Of a stretch of 64,000 nucleotides of DNA, positions 13,851-28,769 are shown piece after piece. The position numbers were made by a program, and so were the translations under genes. Position 1 is the stretch's first letter. Every line of letters starts with the position of its first letter. This stretch comes from Aquila chrysaetos chrysaetos. Taxonomy: Eukaryota; Chordata; Aves; Accipitriformes; Accipitridae. Under the pieces are notes generated by a model, which did no database searches, was not told where the DNA came from, and saw only the letters and a program-made list of their open reading frames with translations. The stretch is from positions 1,054,001 to 1,118,000 of the forward strand of contig NC_044029.1 of NCBI RefSeq assembly GCF_900496995.4, in the 5' to 3' direction.

Positions 13851-15120
13851 AATCTCTGCACGTGAGTATGTGCTACTGACGGAAGCGGGGGCGGGGGGGC
13901 CTCCCCCCGGATAATCTGCCCCTTGTGTGGGCTGGGAGGAGAGTTCTGACTGCTGAAGGGCACAGAGCCGGGCTGCCCCGAGCGCTGCCTAGGAGCCTGA
14001 AGGAGCGAAGGCACGCTGAGGGCTCTGCCGGAGCTTCCCCCCTTCCCCCGGCCCCGGCCCCGGCCCCGGCCGGAGCTCCCTCCCACGGGCGTGTGTGTCC
14101 GCGGGGCTCGGAACCGCAGTTGCAGCCGCCGTGGATTGTGCTGGCCTAAAGCTCGAGGAAATGGTGGAGGAATCAGCGTCGGGAAATGGAGAGGAGGGGG
14201 GGTCGGTGCTGTGTAAGCAGGCTGCCAGTCAGTGCCCTGCTGCCACTCAGCCCTGAGCCCGCCCGCCGCAGGCTCTCCTCTCCCATTTCTCCATTCGTGG
14301 CTGTTTCCCGTATGAGCGAGCTCCGCCACAGCCCTGGGCACCAGCAAATGGAGGGACGGGGAGTCTGGGGAGGGGTCCAATACTTCCATACAGGGCAAAA
14401 CACAGATATTCAGCAGTTCCCACACTTAGAAAACTTGCACGTACAATCACTTTTCCCTCACCACCCAGCCAAGACGGAGCCTCAGTACCGAGAAGAGAAG
14501 CAGGGCAGGATTACTACCGGCCCCACACCGGTCCATCCAAGACAGGGCAGACCAGATGGGGTGCAGCGGCCGGGGAGAGGAGCTGCTCCGGGACACGTCT
14601 GGGAGTGTGCGTAACCCCTCTGGTTCACCCTTACTGCTGAAGCGCGACAAGGGTTAATCTGGGACCCTCGAGTATGAGAGCTCCGTTCAAGGGCTTCGGC
14701 AGCGGTGCAAGAAACAGAAGGTTTCCCGACCCCTAACACGATTGTTTCCAGAAAGGAATAGCCAGATGGGACACATACCAATCCGTTACAGGAATGTGTG
14801 TGTAATTAACATCTCAGACCCAAGGCCGGGCCGGGAGCGCAGCGCCGGGGCCAGAGAGGAACGAGCCGCGGCTTTACGCCGGGCACAGCCGCCGAGCTCC
14901 TGATCGCAAGGGACACCTTGGCGACCATCTCGTCTTAGCTAGGCTGAGCGGGAGTGGGTCCCGCCGCCGAGCGAGCCCCGGGCAGGGCGGGCAGCGCCGT
15001 GCTCGGCAAAGGGGACCGTGGAACTCCCCGAGCAGGCAGGTACTCCCGGCGCTGCGCTGCGGCGGCTTGCGCAAGCTGGACCGAAGAAACCCGAAATTAA
15101 ACTGCTAAAAGATGATCGAC
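13851..15120. other. CpG-rich block without identifiable gene
   Basis: A CpG-rich island-like region with tandem GGCCCC repeats at about 14046-14070. The overlapping open frames on both strands have the Pro/Arg/Ser composition expected from GC-rich DNA. No histone coding sequence, stem-loop or clear TATA/CCAAT arrangement was found. It could be the promoter island of a non-histone transcript. Confidence 0.4.
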
Positions 15121-15364
15121 GTGAAGTGCATACCACACTCACTCCCACGTCGTCGAGCAGCAGCAGAAGGAAGACCTGATGTCCCCTTCCAAGTGCTCGG
15201 GGGTCCCCACACGGAGCACTTGTTACAGTGACCTTAGAGACAGCTTCTCTCAACAGCCCACTGTTGTGTTCCAGTACACTGCTTGCTTCAGTGTACACAT
15301 CCTTCACCTCCTTAACGTTCCATATGTTTACCGTAAAATGATAGGCACACACACATCCGTAAAA

Positions 15365-15810
15365 TGATGTGCAGACACACATACACAGTGTGTCTCCGAC
15401 ACACGCGTCGCACGGTGCTCCCGAAAAAGACAGTGCACCCCGAAACGCACGTTAGATTTTTCACTCCCCGATGCAAACATCACCGTGCACCGCCCGACAC
15501 ACACATCGCTCCGCGCCGACGGCGCACACATCGCCCTGCGTGCGGCACTGCCATCACGAAACACGCATCGCTCCGCTCCTCCCTTACACACGCATCGCTC
15601 TGCACCGACGGACACACACATCGCCCGGCGTAGGACACAGCGATCGCTCTGCGCCCCCCCAGAGCACATTACCCTTGTGTCCCGACACACACCACACCCT
15701 GAGACCAACACCACACGCACTACTCTGCCCCGACAGACACGAAACACACGGCTCCGCTCCTTCCCTACACACGCACGGCTCTGCGCCGAGGGACACACAC
15801 CTCGTTTCTC
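15365..15810. repeat. Degenerate CA/CG-rich minisatellite
   Basis: An irregular tandem array with units of roughly 22-37 bases built on ACACAYCGCTCYGC followed by CGACGG. Recognisable cores occur near 15501, 15526, 15563, 15590, 15616 and 15641. A longer composite resembling 15561-15624 recurs diverged at about 15741-15800. Similar units reappear at about 16450-16510, close to the solitary H2B. Confidence 0.65.
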
Positions 15811-15814
15811 TCCC

Positions 15815-16430
15815 CAAAGACGCTCCTGCTGTCCTGAAAGCAGATTCGTTACCCGGTGTGCGACAGACCAATCTCACATGCTCAGGAGAGATACTGTTTT
15901 ATTCTGCGCAGGGTGCTCGGTGGACGTTCCACAAATCAAGCACACCAGATTGATCAGGTGTGTCTCTTTTAAAAAGTAACAATTGCATCTAATTTATTAA
16001 ACTACTCCTATCTAGTACATATTCAAACTACCTAATGCATATGCATAGCATTACATACATAACCATGACACATCAGTTGCCTTCTCCACATGCGCGGGGG
16101 TCTCGTGTGGTCTTCGGTGGTCGTTTGAGGAGGTATCCCCTCCTCACTTTGACTGCTAAGTCACTATATCGAGTCAATGTTTCGTTTTTCTGCCAAGAGG
16201 GACACATCATCAATCAGGAAGAATAGAAAGGATCAGAATTGGTGCTCCAGGTGAGGCACCATTAATCAGGAAGAATAGAAAAGCTCAGAATGATCTTGGC
16301 TAACTAACTTAATTTAAAACAGGACTTTCTAATCTACCACAGGATTTGCTATATCTGACATCACTCCCATCACCCTGCAACCCACGATCCTGCCACCTCT
16401 CTTCTACCCAAGACACACAAACAGCCGCGG
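15815..16430 (-). mobile_element. Possible LTR-derived segment
   Basis: It interrupts the minisatellite. On the minus strand, AATAAAACAGTATCTC (complement near 15890-15905) followed by a U5-like stretch ending GGGTAACGAATC resembles the poly(A)/U5 part of avian LTRs. It also holds two copies, about 52 bases apart, of AATCAGGAAGAATAGAAA (near 16212 and 16264). Boundaries and family are not established. Confidence 0.35.
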
Positions 16431-16638
16431 ATATGGCTCTGTGGTGATGACAAACACATCGCTCTTCTCCCCACGACAACACCCATCGCTCCGCACCCCC
16501 ACAACATGCATTGTCCTGCACCTGACTGAAGCACACAGTGCCCGGGGCAGAAACTCCCCACGCTCCCCATTTCCCTGACCTCGGTGAGTCACGGGGCCAT
16601 CGGAGCGGGAGCTTCCATGCGTGTAACTGGCAGCTGGC

Positions 16639-17105
<467 letters not shown>

Positions 17106-17137
17106 AGCGTCTCCCGGATCCTCAGTTCTAACCCAAA

Positions 17138-17153
17138 GGCTCTTTTAAGAGTC
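17138..17153 (+). terminator. H2B (16725) stem-loop with G-T wobble
   Basis: GGCTCTTTTAAGAGTC: the second stem pair is G with T (G-U in RNA) instead of G-C, unlike all the other stem-loops read here. The CCCAAA flank is kept. The downstream purine element is poor (TGAAGTGC near 17169). Confidence 0.88.
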
Positions 17154-17179
17154 ACCAATTCTTTCGTTTGAAGTGCTTT

Positions 17180-18000
17180 GTCACTGGTGTTTTCCAACAG
17201 TTATTTAGTTTCTTTGTCTTGTAAGTCTCGCTTGCATAGTGTCCTTCGGGACCGGTTTTTCATCGGTTATTGCAGTTTTTCCTACGTGTCTCAGTCTGAG
17301 GTCTTAACCTGAAGCTGTAAAACGCAAAATGACAGAAATTTTGGAAACGCCCATCAGAGGGCAGCAGGGGCTAAGGAATCGCAGTCGTTGACGGGCGATT
17401 AGACCTTACCCATCCGAATGTTAGTCTGTTCTGAAACCATTAACATTGTATTAGGAATATTAGAATAAAAAGCACTAGGAAATAGCTTAATTATTCCTTT
17501 AAGACATAAATTTTAAACGGAAGTTTTTTTCCAGATAGGGAAGACCAATAAAGCAAAACACTAAAACCAAAAAGTGTTTCCTTACTAATTAATCGCTTAA
17601 ATCCTCAAAGACAATTGAAAACTATGTTGGCATATATTTATGACTGAAAACAGAGTTTATGTTATGACAACAGGGAAAAGGGATGGACCAGAGCTGAAGA
17701 CACCAGGGACTTTCACTGAGCAATGGCATGCAGCAAGCAGACATGGCAGGGAAGGTGCCCTACAACAAGCTGGCAATCGAAGCAGCCCACAAGAGTGCAC
17801 ACATAAGAGGCAGTGTGAAGAAGGCTTGCCAGGAACGGCTAGATTCGGTAGGGTATAGGAAGCCATAAAGAGTTAAGTGTACAGACCACAGGTAGAAGTT
17901 CTGTTCTAAACTACGTTAGGGCTTTCATATCACTGGGATTGAACATTGGTCATTAAGATAATCAGAGAACACAGCATCAGTAAAACTGAAATAGAAAACA
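17180..18000. other. Spacer between H2B genes, nothing recognised
   Basis: AT-rich DNA separating the two tail-to-tail H2B genes. No gene or repeat was recognised. Confidence 0.5.
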
Positions 18001-18008
18001 GAAATTAA

Positions 18009-18047
18009 AGCTCTTTTACTGAAAACTTGGTGGCTCTTAAAAGAGCC
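18009..18047 (-). terminator. H2B (18087) 3' stem-loop and HDE
   Basis: The minus strand reads GGCTCTTTTAAGAGCC at 18032-18047 after CCCAAA. The purine element AAAAGAGCT is at 18009-18017. Confidence 0.93.
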
Positions 18048-18086
18048 TTTGGGTCGAGCAGCTCTGGCACAGAGTGCACAGACAGC

Positions 18087-19213
<1,127 letters not shown>

Positions 19214-19256
19214 ACGTATCTAAGACTAATCAGGAAACAAAATGGACAAAAAAAAA

Positions 19257-19272
19257 GGCTCTTTTCAGAGCC
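19257..19272 (+). terminator. H2A (18824) 3' stem-loop, no clear HDE
   Basis: GGCTCTTTTCAGAGCC with TTTC loop, but preceded by an A-run instead of CCCAAA. No AAAGAGCTG-like purine element is apparent in the next 40 bases. An AATAAA at 19526-19531 followed by T/G-rich DNA lies about 255 bases further on. Confidence 0.88.
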
Positions 19273-19279
19273 ACCCACA

Positions 19280-20215
19280 GTGGTCATATGGGACTGAGTC
19301 ACTCTTTGGTTTCGGTTCTTCTAGGGAATGCAGGCACAAACATGTAAGCTGTTTTTCCTTAACGTGTTTACCTTAACTATGCTGTTCTCTGCTTGCTGAA
19401 GTTTTTTTTTAGGGAGGTTGTTTTATTAATACTAAACGTTAGTTTTAAAAAATTTTGGGCTGATCCACTGAGGGATTCAATATACTTGTTTGTTCCTTTT
19501 TTAGAATTACTTCCTAATTTTTTTTAATAAAACATTTTTGTGCTTTTAAGAAAATCTGGACATTCTTAACACGTCAGTAATGGCACCTATGTTTTTATAC
19601 AATACTGGAGTAAATATTGCATTGCCTAGTAAGAGAATTCTGGCTTTGTTGTAGGTGTTCTTGCAGTATTTATTGGAAGATGATATAAACCAAAGTATTC
19701 ATATCAGTCTAGATTATTTCTGTTCTGTTGGAAAGTATTAAAGAGTAGCCGATCACTGTCACAAGTCTGGGCAATGCAGTTTTCAAGTTTAGAGAGAAGG
19801 GAAGGGTGGGGAAGCAAAGAACACACAAAAAAAATAAAACCCTGAAGAAATAATATGGTCCCGGCAGTGACCCTGAACCAATTATTTCACAACAGGAGGG
19901 ATGTTCCCTCCCTCAGGCTGCTTGTTGATTTCTATTCTTCGCTGCATTTTAATGCTGTTGTGAGAGAGTCCTGCTGGCTTTCCTTGGCAGAATTAACTCT
20001 GCAGAACACTAGGGAAGGATTTCAGGCAGGGCAGGGTTACCGGTGTTCTCAGTTCGCTGCCTGATGTGATGTGCCACCACGCTGACAGCCACTGCCATAT
20101 GCCTGGAAGAGCACTATCACTTTTAACTTCGTTTTTCTGGCGCTACTGACTGGATCCACCCCCTCTTCTGCATGAGGTATGGGGAGTTTTGAGCTCCCAC
20201 CTCATTTTGGGAGCA
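19280..20215. other. Spacer, AT-rich, no gene seen
   Basis: AT-rich DNA between H2A and the H1 relic. It includes the AATAAA at 19526-19531. Nothing else was recognised. Confidence 0.5.
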
Positions 20216-20221
20216 GGCAAG

Positions 20222-20476
20222 TGGCTCTTAGAAGAGCTGCTGCTGTTCCAGCAGGCCATAATGTTGACTTACAGTTGTTTCTCTGCTTTGATGTTGCCCT
20301 GCTTGCTTCCGATTTCCTTCTGGCTTTAGTGGGGCTCCTTGCTGCTTTTTTAGCCTCACAGTCTTGTGCAGCCTCTTGGCCGCAGAGGCCACCAGCTGCT
20401 TGACTTTCCTGGGGCTCTCTTTTGCGCTCTGTGGAGGCAGACGCAGCCTTGGTGGTCAGCTCTGTGGCACTGGAGT
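20222..20476 (-). pseudogene. Linker histone H1 pseudogene, internally deleted
   Basis: Read on the minus strand, 20422-20474 aligns with the start of the H1 globular domain (ATELTTKAASASTERKR against [17 protein letters not shown] in the intact genes). It then jumps directly to C-tail sequence (20375-20420, LAA/KK-type repeats; 20324-20360). Most of the globular domain, about 290 bases relative to the gene at 4035, is missing. A decayed stem-loop (minus strand CTCTTCTAAGAGCC) at about 20222-20237 follows. The N-tail and the H1 promoter box are not recognisable. Position and orientation match the H1 of the other two H2B/H2A/H1 modules. Confidence 0.8.
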
Positions 20477-20479
20477 AAC

Positions 20480-21225
20480 AGGAGGAGTTTTCAGTATTAC
20501 CAGTTTTCCCCATCCCTGTCCTCCAGTATAGGGAAAAGAGAGATGTGGACTAATGTATCTGTGGACCTGGTGTTCACTGAGTTTAGCTTTCCTAAAATTG
20601 AGTTGGTAAGAGGTTCACTTCCCCCTTCTACAGGGGAGGGAAGTTTCCACTCCCCTCTGGGTCTGTCTTTGTTCCACATAATGAAACTGTCATCTGCATA
20701 TCAGAAGCACTGGGAATTGTAGCAAAAATGGGGAAGAGTCCTGTGAACCCCCCTGGGTATGTGTGCATCACCTCAATGTTGTGTGAGAGGATTTAAATTC
20801 TAGTCTCTAGACTGTAGAAACTATCAAGAGGACAATCTTTTGGATTTCTTTCCCTTATAAATTGGTGCTCTGGTATCAGCATTAGAAATGCAGTAGTACA
20901 GAAAATAGAGTCTTCATTATCATTCTTGTAGTTGTGTCTCTCATTTCCCTGTTGCAGAATGCGTTTAGGCAATATGTGGCTCTAGTTTCAAGTCGTCCAT
21001 CTGGGTAACAAAGCCTTAAAAACCCGATAGGACTATGTGAGGTCTAAACCGTGAAGGGCCAAAAGGCCTCAAATGTATACTGTACAGCCAGACACGTTCG
21101 TGAAGTGTGGTTTACCACAACTGGGCTAAGTGGGCAGACTGGTTTTGAAAATAGATGTATTTCTTAACAAGGCGAGTGTGAACACCCGCAGTCTCCTAAG
21201 CGGCACAGGCGGATTTCCCGGTTCT
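20480..21225. other. Intergenic DNA, nothing recognised
   Basis: Moderate-GC sequence upstream of the H1 relic. No promoter elements of H1 type (AAACACAA, paired CCAAT) were found. Confidence 0.4.
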
Positions 21226-21229
21226 TTCT

Positions 21230-22210
21230 TTAACAACTCGGGTTTCCAACAGCTGAGTGGGAGAGGAAGGTGCGAACGCCTGTGATCAAGAGACAAAGAG
21301 CGATCCGCCTCCCGAGGCCCGTGTGACTGGGACCACTTTGCAACTCTGAGGAGCCGGCGCTGCGGGCGGCCGGGCCAAACAAAAGGCAGTGCATCCTCCG
21401 CACCCCCCCACCCACTCCCCCCCGCGGCGGGTCGGCCGCTGATGGACAGCTGCCAGCACCCATCCCTCTGCTCCCACCGCGCCTGAGGAAAGGGGGACGT
21501 GGGCTCTTTCGGACGGCGGACCGCCCAATGGCACCCGGATGGAAGGGCTGGCTGCACATTGAAACGAATTAATTATGTATGAATTTGTTTGTTTCTTCGT
21601 TGGGCGTTTTATTCCTTGAGTGAGGGAAGCAGAAAAAGAACCGAAACACTCAAAGGGCTTTTAATGTCTACGAAGCAGTATTGGTTTTACTGCGTGATTT
21701 AATCCCACGAGTTTAATTTGGGTACGTTAACGGGGAAGAGTTTAGGCTGAAGCCGAATTATCTCGTCGCTGCGTAAACGCAGCGGGTGGCGGAAAACGGA
21801 GCGGACAGGTCCCACCGGGACCCCTCGCTTCTCCAGCGACTGCGAAACCCTCTGGCTTTGTCGGTCTGGCCGTGGCAAACGGAGATTTTCCTGCTCCCCG
21901 CGCCGGTGCCAGAGACGGGGATTCAAGGACCGATCCTCCCCCGGGGGAGGAGGGAGCCGGTCTCCACTGGGGCCAAGTCGAAGGGGGGAGTGCGGTGTAA
22001 CACGGCAGATTCCGAGAGGAGAAGCGGCGAGGGAGGCCGGGCCGGGCCGAGGAGGATGCCGCAGCGGGGATGGGGCCTTGCGGGGGTCGGAGGCTGAGCG
22101 GGCTGCGCTGCTCTGCGGCACCCGGCCCCCCCCGCCCCGCAACGGGCTCCGGGGACCTGCGGGGAGAAGGGAAAGGAAAGGGTCGGCCGGAGCAGGGCCC
22201 CGGATTTCTA
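21230..22210. other. CpG-rich block without identifiable gene
   Basis: An island-like GC-rich block with a CCAAT near 21526-21530. It lacks any histone coding similarity. Open frames on both strands are composition-driven. It could be the promoter of an unrecognised transcript or the remnant of a lost gene. Confidence 0.4.
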
Positions 22211-24700
22211 AATCCAGAAAGAAGCTATTTCCTTTTCACTTTTTCACCAACTGAGGTATTTTTAACTCTGTCATTGTCAAGATATAAACCTGTAGGGTAA
22301 GGGGATGAGCCCGCAGTATTCAGTTCAGACAAATGCTGTAAATAAATCCCAGTTCTTCTGAAGCTTCTTGATGTCCCCTGTTGTTTATACCCTGTGCCAT
22401 TTCCTGCTGAGAAATACCGTCTTTCATGCAAATGTTCTCAGGTGGAAAATACTGTAAAAATGAAAAAAAGTGTGAAAGAATTATCTGCCTTCATGGTGTT
22501 ACGAAAAGGATTAATCACTCTGATTGTCTTTATCAACGTTTCAGAAACACTCATTGTTTGATTTTTGTCCCGTCAATAAATGCACAATTAGAGGCTGCTT
22601 CTGTAAGTCTGAAGTACAACAGATACACATCCCATGAGGTTTTGCGTGACATTTAAGTATCGATTAATGTTAAAACTCCAGGAGCTAAATGCGCCTTACA
22701 CGCATGTGGCCATTTCCCTTCTTCCATAGGATTTGTACCAGCGATTTCAAAAGGCAGAGTTTAAAAGCTCCTGCATGTAGGGAGTGGAACCAATCCAGAG
22801 AAATTGTCTGGGCTTCCTGAACCAGCTCAGTTGAGCCCAGGCACCCGGCTTTGCCTGTGATCCAGTCAGTCCGGTCTGCTGGTGCTTGGAGCGCAGGAGG
22901 AGGCAGCCCTATTTAAAGACTATTTCAATGTGTAGAAAGATTGGGGCTATGATATTGCTATGGCAATTCTTCTCCTCTTTTCTAAGTGGGATGATGAAAC
23001 ATGCTAACCTTGCTGTGTCCCAAGCGCACAAGGCAAAAAAAATCTTTATCACGTGCAGTGTTTGGATAGTTTTGCGTTGCAGTGGCTGCTGCTTGCTGCA
23101 AAAGGAAAAGGGGATGCACACAAGAGATGCATGCATTTCTTCATAGCTCTGATGCTGCATAAAGGTAGTGCAAGATCCCTTACTCTGAACTCCAAATTTC
23201 AGTGGTAATTCTCCATGTGTGCCATCTTCCTATTTTGGGAATTATTTCTTCCATTTTCCTATGGTCCTTCCAAGCACAAAATCTACATGCAATGCAAGCA
23301 GGACTACAAGTACAAAAAAGGTTGTGGATTTTACTGGTGATGAAAATTCCAAGCTGTCCTGATACTCCTTTCATACGCAAACTACTTATTTTCTATTTTT
23401 AAAATGCAAGTATGTCCAGAATTGCTTCCTGAGCTTTTCTGTGTTAAAAAATGAATGTAAGAACCTTTGTGATTAATACTTAGTATCATTTTTGACAAAG
23501 AATGCTTCTGGAACCACCTCTCCCTCAGGACAGGCCATCAAATAATTTAGTTCTTTGCAGCCACCAAAGAAATGCGAACCAAAACCTAAAACACCCTTTC
23601 TACCTACACAGGCCTCTGGTTCTGACCCCAGTCCCCGAGGAAAGAGCTGCCCCTGCTCACTGTAATGCTTCTTCCTTCCTTGTAGGTAAGTGAGCTGGGA
23701 AGGCAGAAGGGGTGTTTGCAGCTCCCTTCCCCTCTGGTTCCAGCCCTCTTCTCCAGTGAGATTTGTGCCACGTCTTGAGCTGCGCTGTGCTCTGATACAG
23801 CACAACCCCAAGACCAGGTTTTTGGAGCCCAAGGACTCAAGTTTTTCCTTTACAATGTGAACCAGGAACATTTTCATTACTGGCCAAAAGCATTACATCA
23901 AGGTGTATGTAAGACCGAATCTTTTTCCCTAGCTGCAGTTGATACTTTCTCCCTCAAGGCTAATTATTTTGAAATATATTCTTTTCTATTAAAACTGGAA
24001 GAAAAAGTCTCTGGGAAAACGACATAGCAATAATTTGCCCCATGTGTTGAGTAATTATAATCTCTCGCCATTAGGAAAAACAATTTCATAAGTAGGGGAG
24101 CAGATATTGATTTACTCCATTAAAAAAAAGAGCAGGAAATAGTATAGAATTGCTATAGCCAGTGTGTGATTTGTTCAGGTTTTGGATCAGGTGTATGACA
24201 TTTATTTCTTGTTTCTGATTCACTGTCCGGTCAGTTAACTAAAGAATACAGTTATTTGTTTACCCAGTTGGTGTATTTCATTTTTGCAGAAATAAAAGCA
24301 CTTCTTTTTTTTTTTTTAAACGTGATGATTTATAAATATAAATTTTCCTGTAGGTATGCTGATCTAGCGAAGATATAAGTCTTTCCAAGAATGCTGCTAA
24401 CTTTATTATTCCATTAAAAATAAGATAAGGGAATTTTTTTGTAACTGTTCAGACTGTTCTTCAGTGTTCTTTACAGCTGGTTATCCACTACAGGACTAAA
24501 CTGTAATTTAACTGTTAATTTGATATACAAAAGGTTGCTGATATTAAAAAAAAGAATTTTGACAAAAATGTTTCTATAACCAAAAAGAAGTATACCCTAT
24601 ATCCTATATTTCAGTTGCTGTGAATAAAGAGGTATTCTGAAGATAGACATGGAGGGTAGATAAAAATACAGCACAAAGGTCCTGTTTAAAGATTATGTAG
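22211..24700. other. Intergenic DNA, nothing recognised
   Basis: AT-rich with short open frames only. No histone signals or repeats were recognised. Confidence 0.4.
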
Positions 24701-24719
24701 TCTAGCACTTCCCAGTGTT

Positions 24720-25235
24720 GAGAATTGATAGGACTAATAGCCTGGTTTAGCACTAGAAGATAAAGTAGTCGAAGCCTTAGGCCACAAGAGGTGGCTGAGA
24801 GTAAACATTTTGTTCAAACTAATCCTGCAAACACAGAACTAGCTGAAACCGGCAAATGCAAGCAGAATGAAGATGATAAGGACCAAGGAAACAATTCCAA
24901 GAGAATGAGGTAACTTCAGAAGGCGGCCAGCCCAGGGAACAACAAAACCAGTAAGTCAAGAGACCACAGACCAGAATTAAGTGATTAGACTTGGGGATCG
25001 GGTGATGGGTGGTAGAGGTACAACTGGGGGGCAGGATCTGGGGTAGGGGGTCCCTCTTTGGAGGCACCTGGCTTGAACTGCTCTGCACGTGGGGTAAATA
25101 AACCACTTATTTACTCAGCGGATTGGAGACTTGTCTTCTTGGAGCAGGAGCGTAGGGCCGAGCCCTGTTGAGGGGGCTTGCGCATAATTTCTACCATGGT
25201 GTAGGTGGCAGCAGCATAATTCCTGCTACACCAGG
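24720..25235 (+). mobile_element. Possible solo LTR or LTR fragment
   Basis: An AATAAA at about 25096-25101 is followed by a short U5-like stretch (CTTGGAGCAGGAGCG, GCATAATTTCTACCA) and then TGGTGTAGGTGGCAG, which has the look of an LTR end beside a primer-binding-site-like motif. No clear TG...CA boundary or target duplication was identified. Confidence 0.35.
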
Positions 25236-25239
25236 ATGA

Positions 25240-27470
25240 TGTATTTGAACACTGTGCCATCTTACTGTTGTTGGGTGATGTCATCTGGGTAGAGTGGATT
25301 TAAGAATACAAAGAACACTGCTTTGGACTGAATAGGAAAGAACATTAAAGAGCAAAAATGATGGAAGAATATGCTGTCATATGATTTTATATGCACATTA
25401 TTTGCTTTATTAATTTTGCATGTTCATCCACCTGTGGGATGAAATTGTTATGTTTGCTATATTTGCTAAGCCTAACTCCTCCTACTTTTACCTTTGGTTA
25501 AAAGAACAAGCACACAAAATTTTCCATGGTAGTTGTTTTTTGTCATGTCAGAGACTTTGGTCTCAGCACTGATAGAAAAATAACGGATGTGATAGAATCA
25601 GATCTGATGACATGCATGTGCAGGTAGAAATGCTATGTTCACATTATAGCCCCTAATATTGCTTTATCATTCATACTGAGATTGGAAGTAGCAATCATAA
25701 GCAACATTTTCTTTTCTGTTGCATGAAGAGTTCCATGAGCCTAGAAACAATTCCACATACTGAAACAGCCTAAAAAAAAAAAAAAAAATCCCCTGAAATT
25801 TCTGCAAAAGCTATGTTAATGAAGTGTGCAGCATGCAGCATACAAAGACAGGAAAGGCAAAAAGAATGCTTATGGATTCCTGAGCTCGGAGGCCAAAAGG
25901 CACCACCGGGCTCCTACTTCAACTCAGGCAACAGGGCTGCCCTGCGGTAGCTGTAGTTTGAACTAGGGTCTGTTTTTTAGGACAAGATAATGAAATTTGA
26001 CTTTTACATGACTGATTATAGAGAATAATAGCCACTGAAAAATTCTTCTGATGATCATCATCACTGTCAAAATATGAGCACTTTTAGTGCCTTTCTAGTG
26101 ACCCACATATCCCCTTACACAAAAACCTGGAGACTGAAATATGCCATGGTTTATTAATCTTTTCAGGTATTAGACATATACAGAGGCCCAGAATGTGCAA
26201 ACTATGTTTCAGTTTGCACTAAGGCACTTCAAAAGCAGATCTCTAATCTCCATTTGAAGCTGCTAAAAAACGGAGTATGGAGGATGCCACTTCCCACTCG
26301 ATACCTGAAATCCCATCCAAGAAGTGCCCATCAGCCTTCAAGCTGAAAGTAACTGCTAAATTGGTGACAGATTAAAGAGAGACCTCATACCTGTCTCTGT
26401 ACCTGTACTACCAAACATGCAGTCAGTACTGGAAAGGTTGACTTTTGTGATTCTGTGGTCCCTGTATGAAGTAAGTGTGCTCAGAAGTCCACAGAATATG
26501 CTTAGAATGCAGGATTATTCAGATCTCGTTTGAGATAAGGCAATACTGGCTTTGATCTGCATCTACAGCAGCATCTAATTACCCAAGAATGAGGTGGAGT
26601 GATTTAGAAAGCCTGCGGATTGAGGCTGAAAGACGTTAGGGCTGATTAGTAGCTATATGATAAACTCTGATAGTTTACGAAGCCAGCCCATAGTGACTAG
26701 TTTCTTAGGTTTTAATAGTTTTAATACAATTAATGACATATAAATACAGGAAAGGTCAAATAGGTAGGAAAAAATATTCATCTTCACTTTGTGTTTTTAG
26801 TTAGAGGGAATATTGTCTACCTAAAGCAGTTGTAGGGAGAAGCTATACACGCTATTATAAAAAAAATCACATGCACAGTAGAATTAAGAAAATTACTGAA
26901 GATAAATAACTTTTAGAAAGGACTTCTGTACTGTATTAATCACTGGGCTATTAGTAAAAGCTTATTAAGATAAACGTCACTTGCTACTACACAAATTCTT
27001 TCACTGTACCCTGTAGCCACCTGTCACTTCAGCTACAAAAAAGACTGAGCACCATCAAGTGGTAGACATTGTTACAGCAGTTACAACGATGTACGTGGAT
27101 CAGCTTCCATTAGTAATAATTTTGATACTTTCCCGACTAGAAAACTACAGCCTTTTTTTCCTTCAATTTACAACGCATATAACATGAACATACTTAGAAT
27201 TAATAGCGATGTATTGCACCAGAAAATACACATATCACAATTTTAGGAAGAACTGTAATAGAACTAAGGAAACTACTACCTAGAAAGAAAATACAGTAAT
27301 AAAAAAGCTTTAGTAACAGGAATTTCAGTTATAACAGATCATTTCTTACCCAGATAAAGTCTTATGTGCCCCAACACAATATTGGAGAACAATTCGTTCA
27401 TCAGAATTAATCTTAAGAGGGACTTAAAAAACTGACCGTAAATTAAGAACACACTCTGAAGAACTGACAG
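25240..27470. other. AT-rich intergenic DNA, nothing recognised
   Basis: No gene, RNA or clear repeat was identified. An A-run lies near 25772-25788. Confidence 0.4.
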
Positions 27471-27472
27471 TG

Positions 27473-27512
27473 CAGCCCTTTTATTGAAAACTTGGTGGCT
27501 CTTAAAAGAGCC
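27473..27512 (-). terminator. H2B (27545) 3' stem-loop, HDE and AATAAA
   Basis: The minus strand reads GGCTCTTTTAAGAGCC at 27497-27512 after CCCAAA. Just beyond it are AATAAA (complement at 27480-27485) and the purine element AAAAGGGCTG (27473-27482), overlapping each other. Confidence 0.9.
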
Positions 27513-27544
27513 TTTGGGTTAGAACTGAGGATCCGGGAGACGCT

Positions 27545-28686
<1,142 letters not shown>

Positions 28687-28729
28687 ACCCAAGGCAGCAC
28701 GTTTTCTCTTCCGGAGAAAATAATCCAAA

Positions 28730-28768
28730 GGCTCTTTTCAGAGCCACCCACAAAATCATAAGAGAGCT
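28730..28768 (+). terminator. H2A (28297) 3' stem-loop and HDE
   Basis: GGCTCTTTTCAGAGCC at 28730-28745 (TTTC loop) after TCCAAA. The purine element AAGAGAGCT is at 28760-28768. Confidence 0.93.
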
Positions 28769-28769
28769 C

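Noticed and set aside
13805-14425. 206-codon frame in the CpG-rich block
   Set aside because: Composition-driven Pro/Arg/Ser sequence with frames open on both strands.
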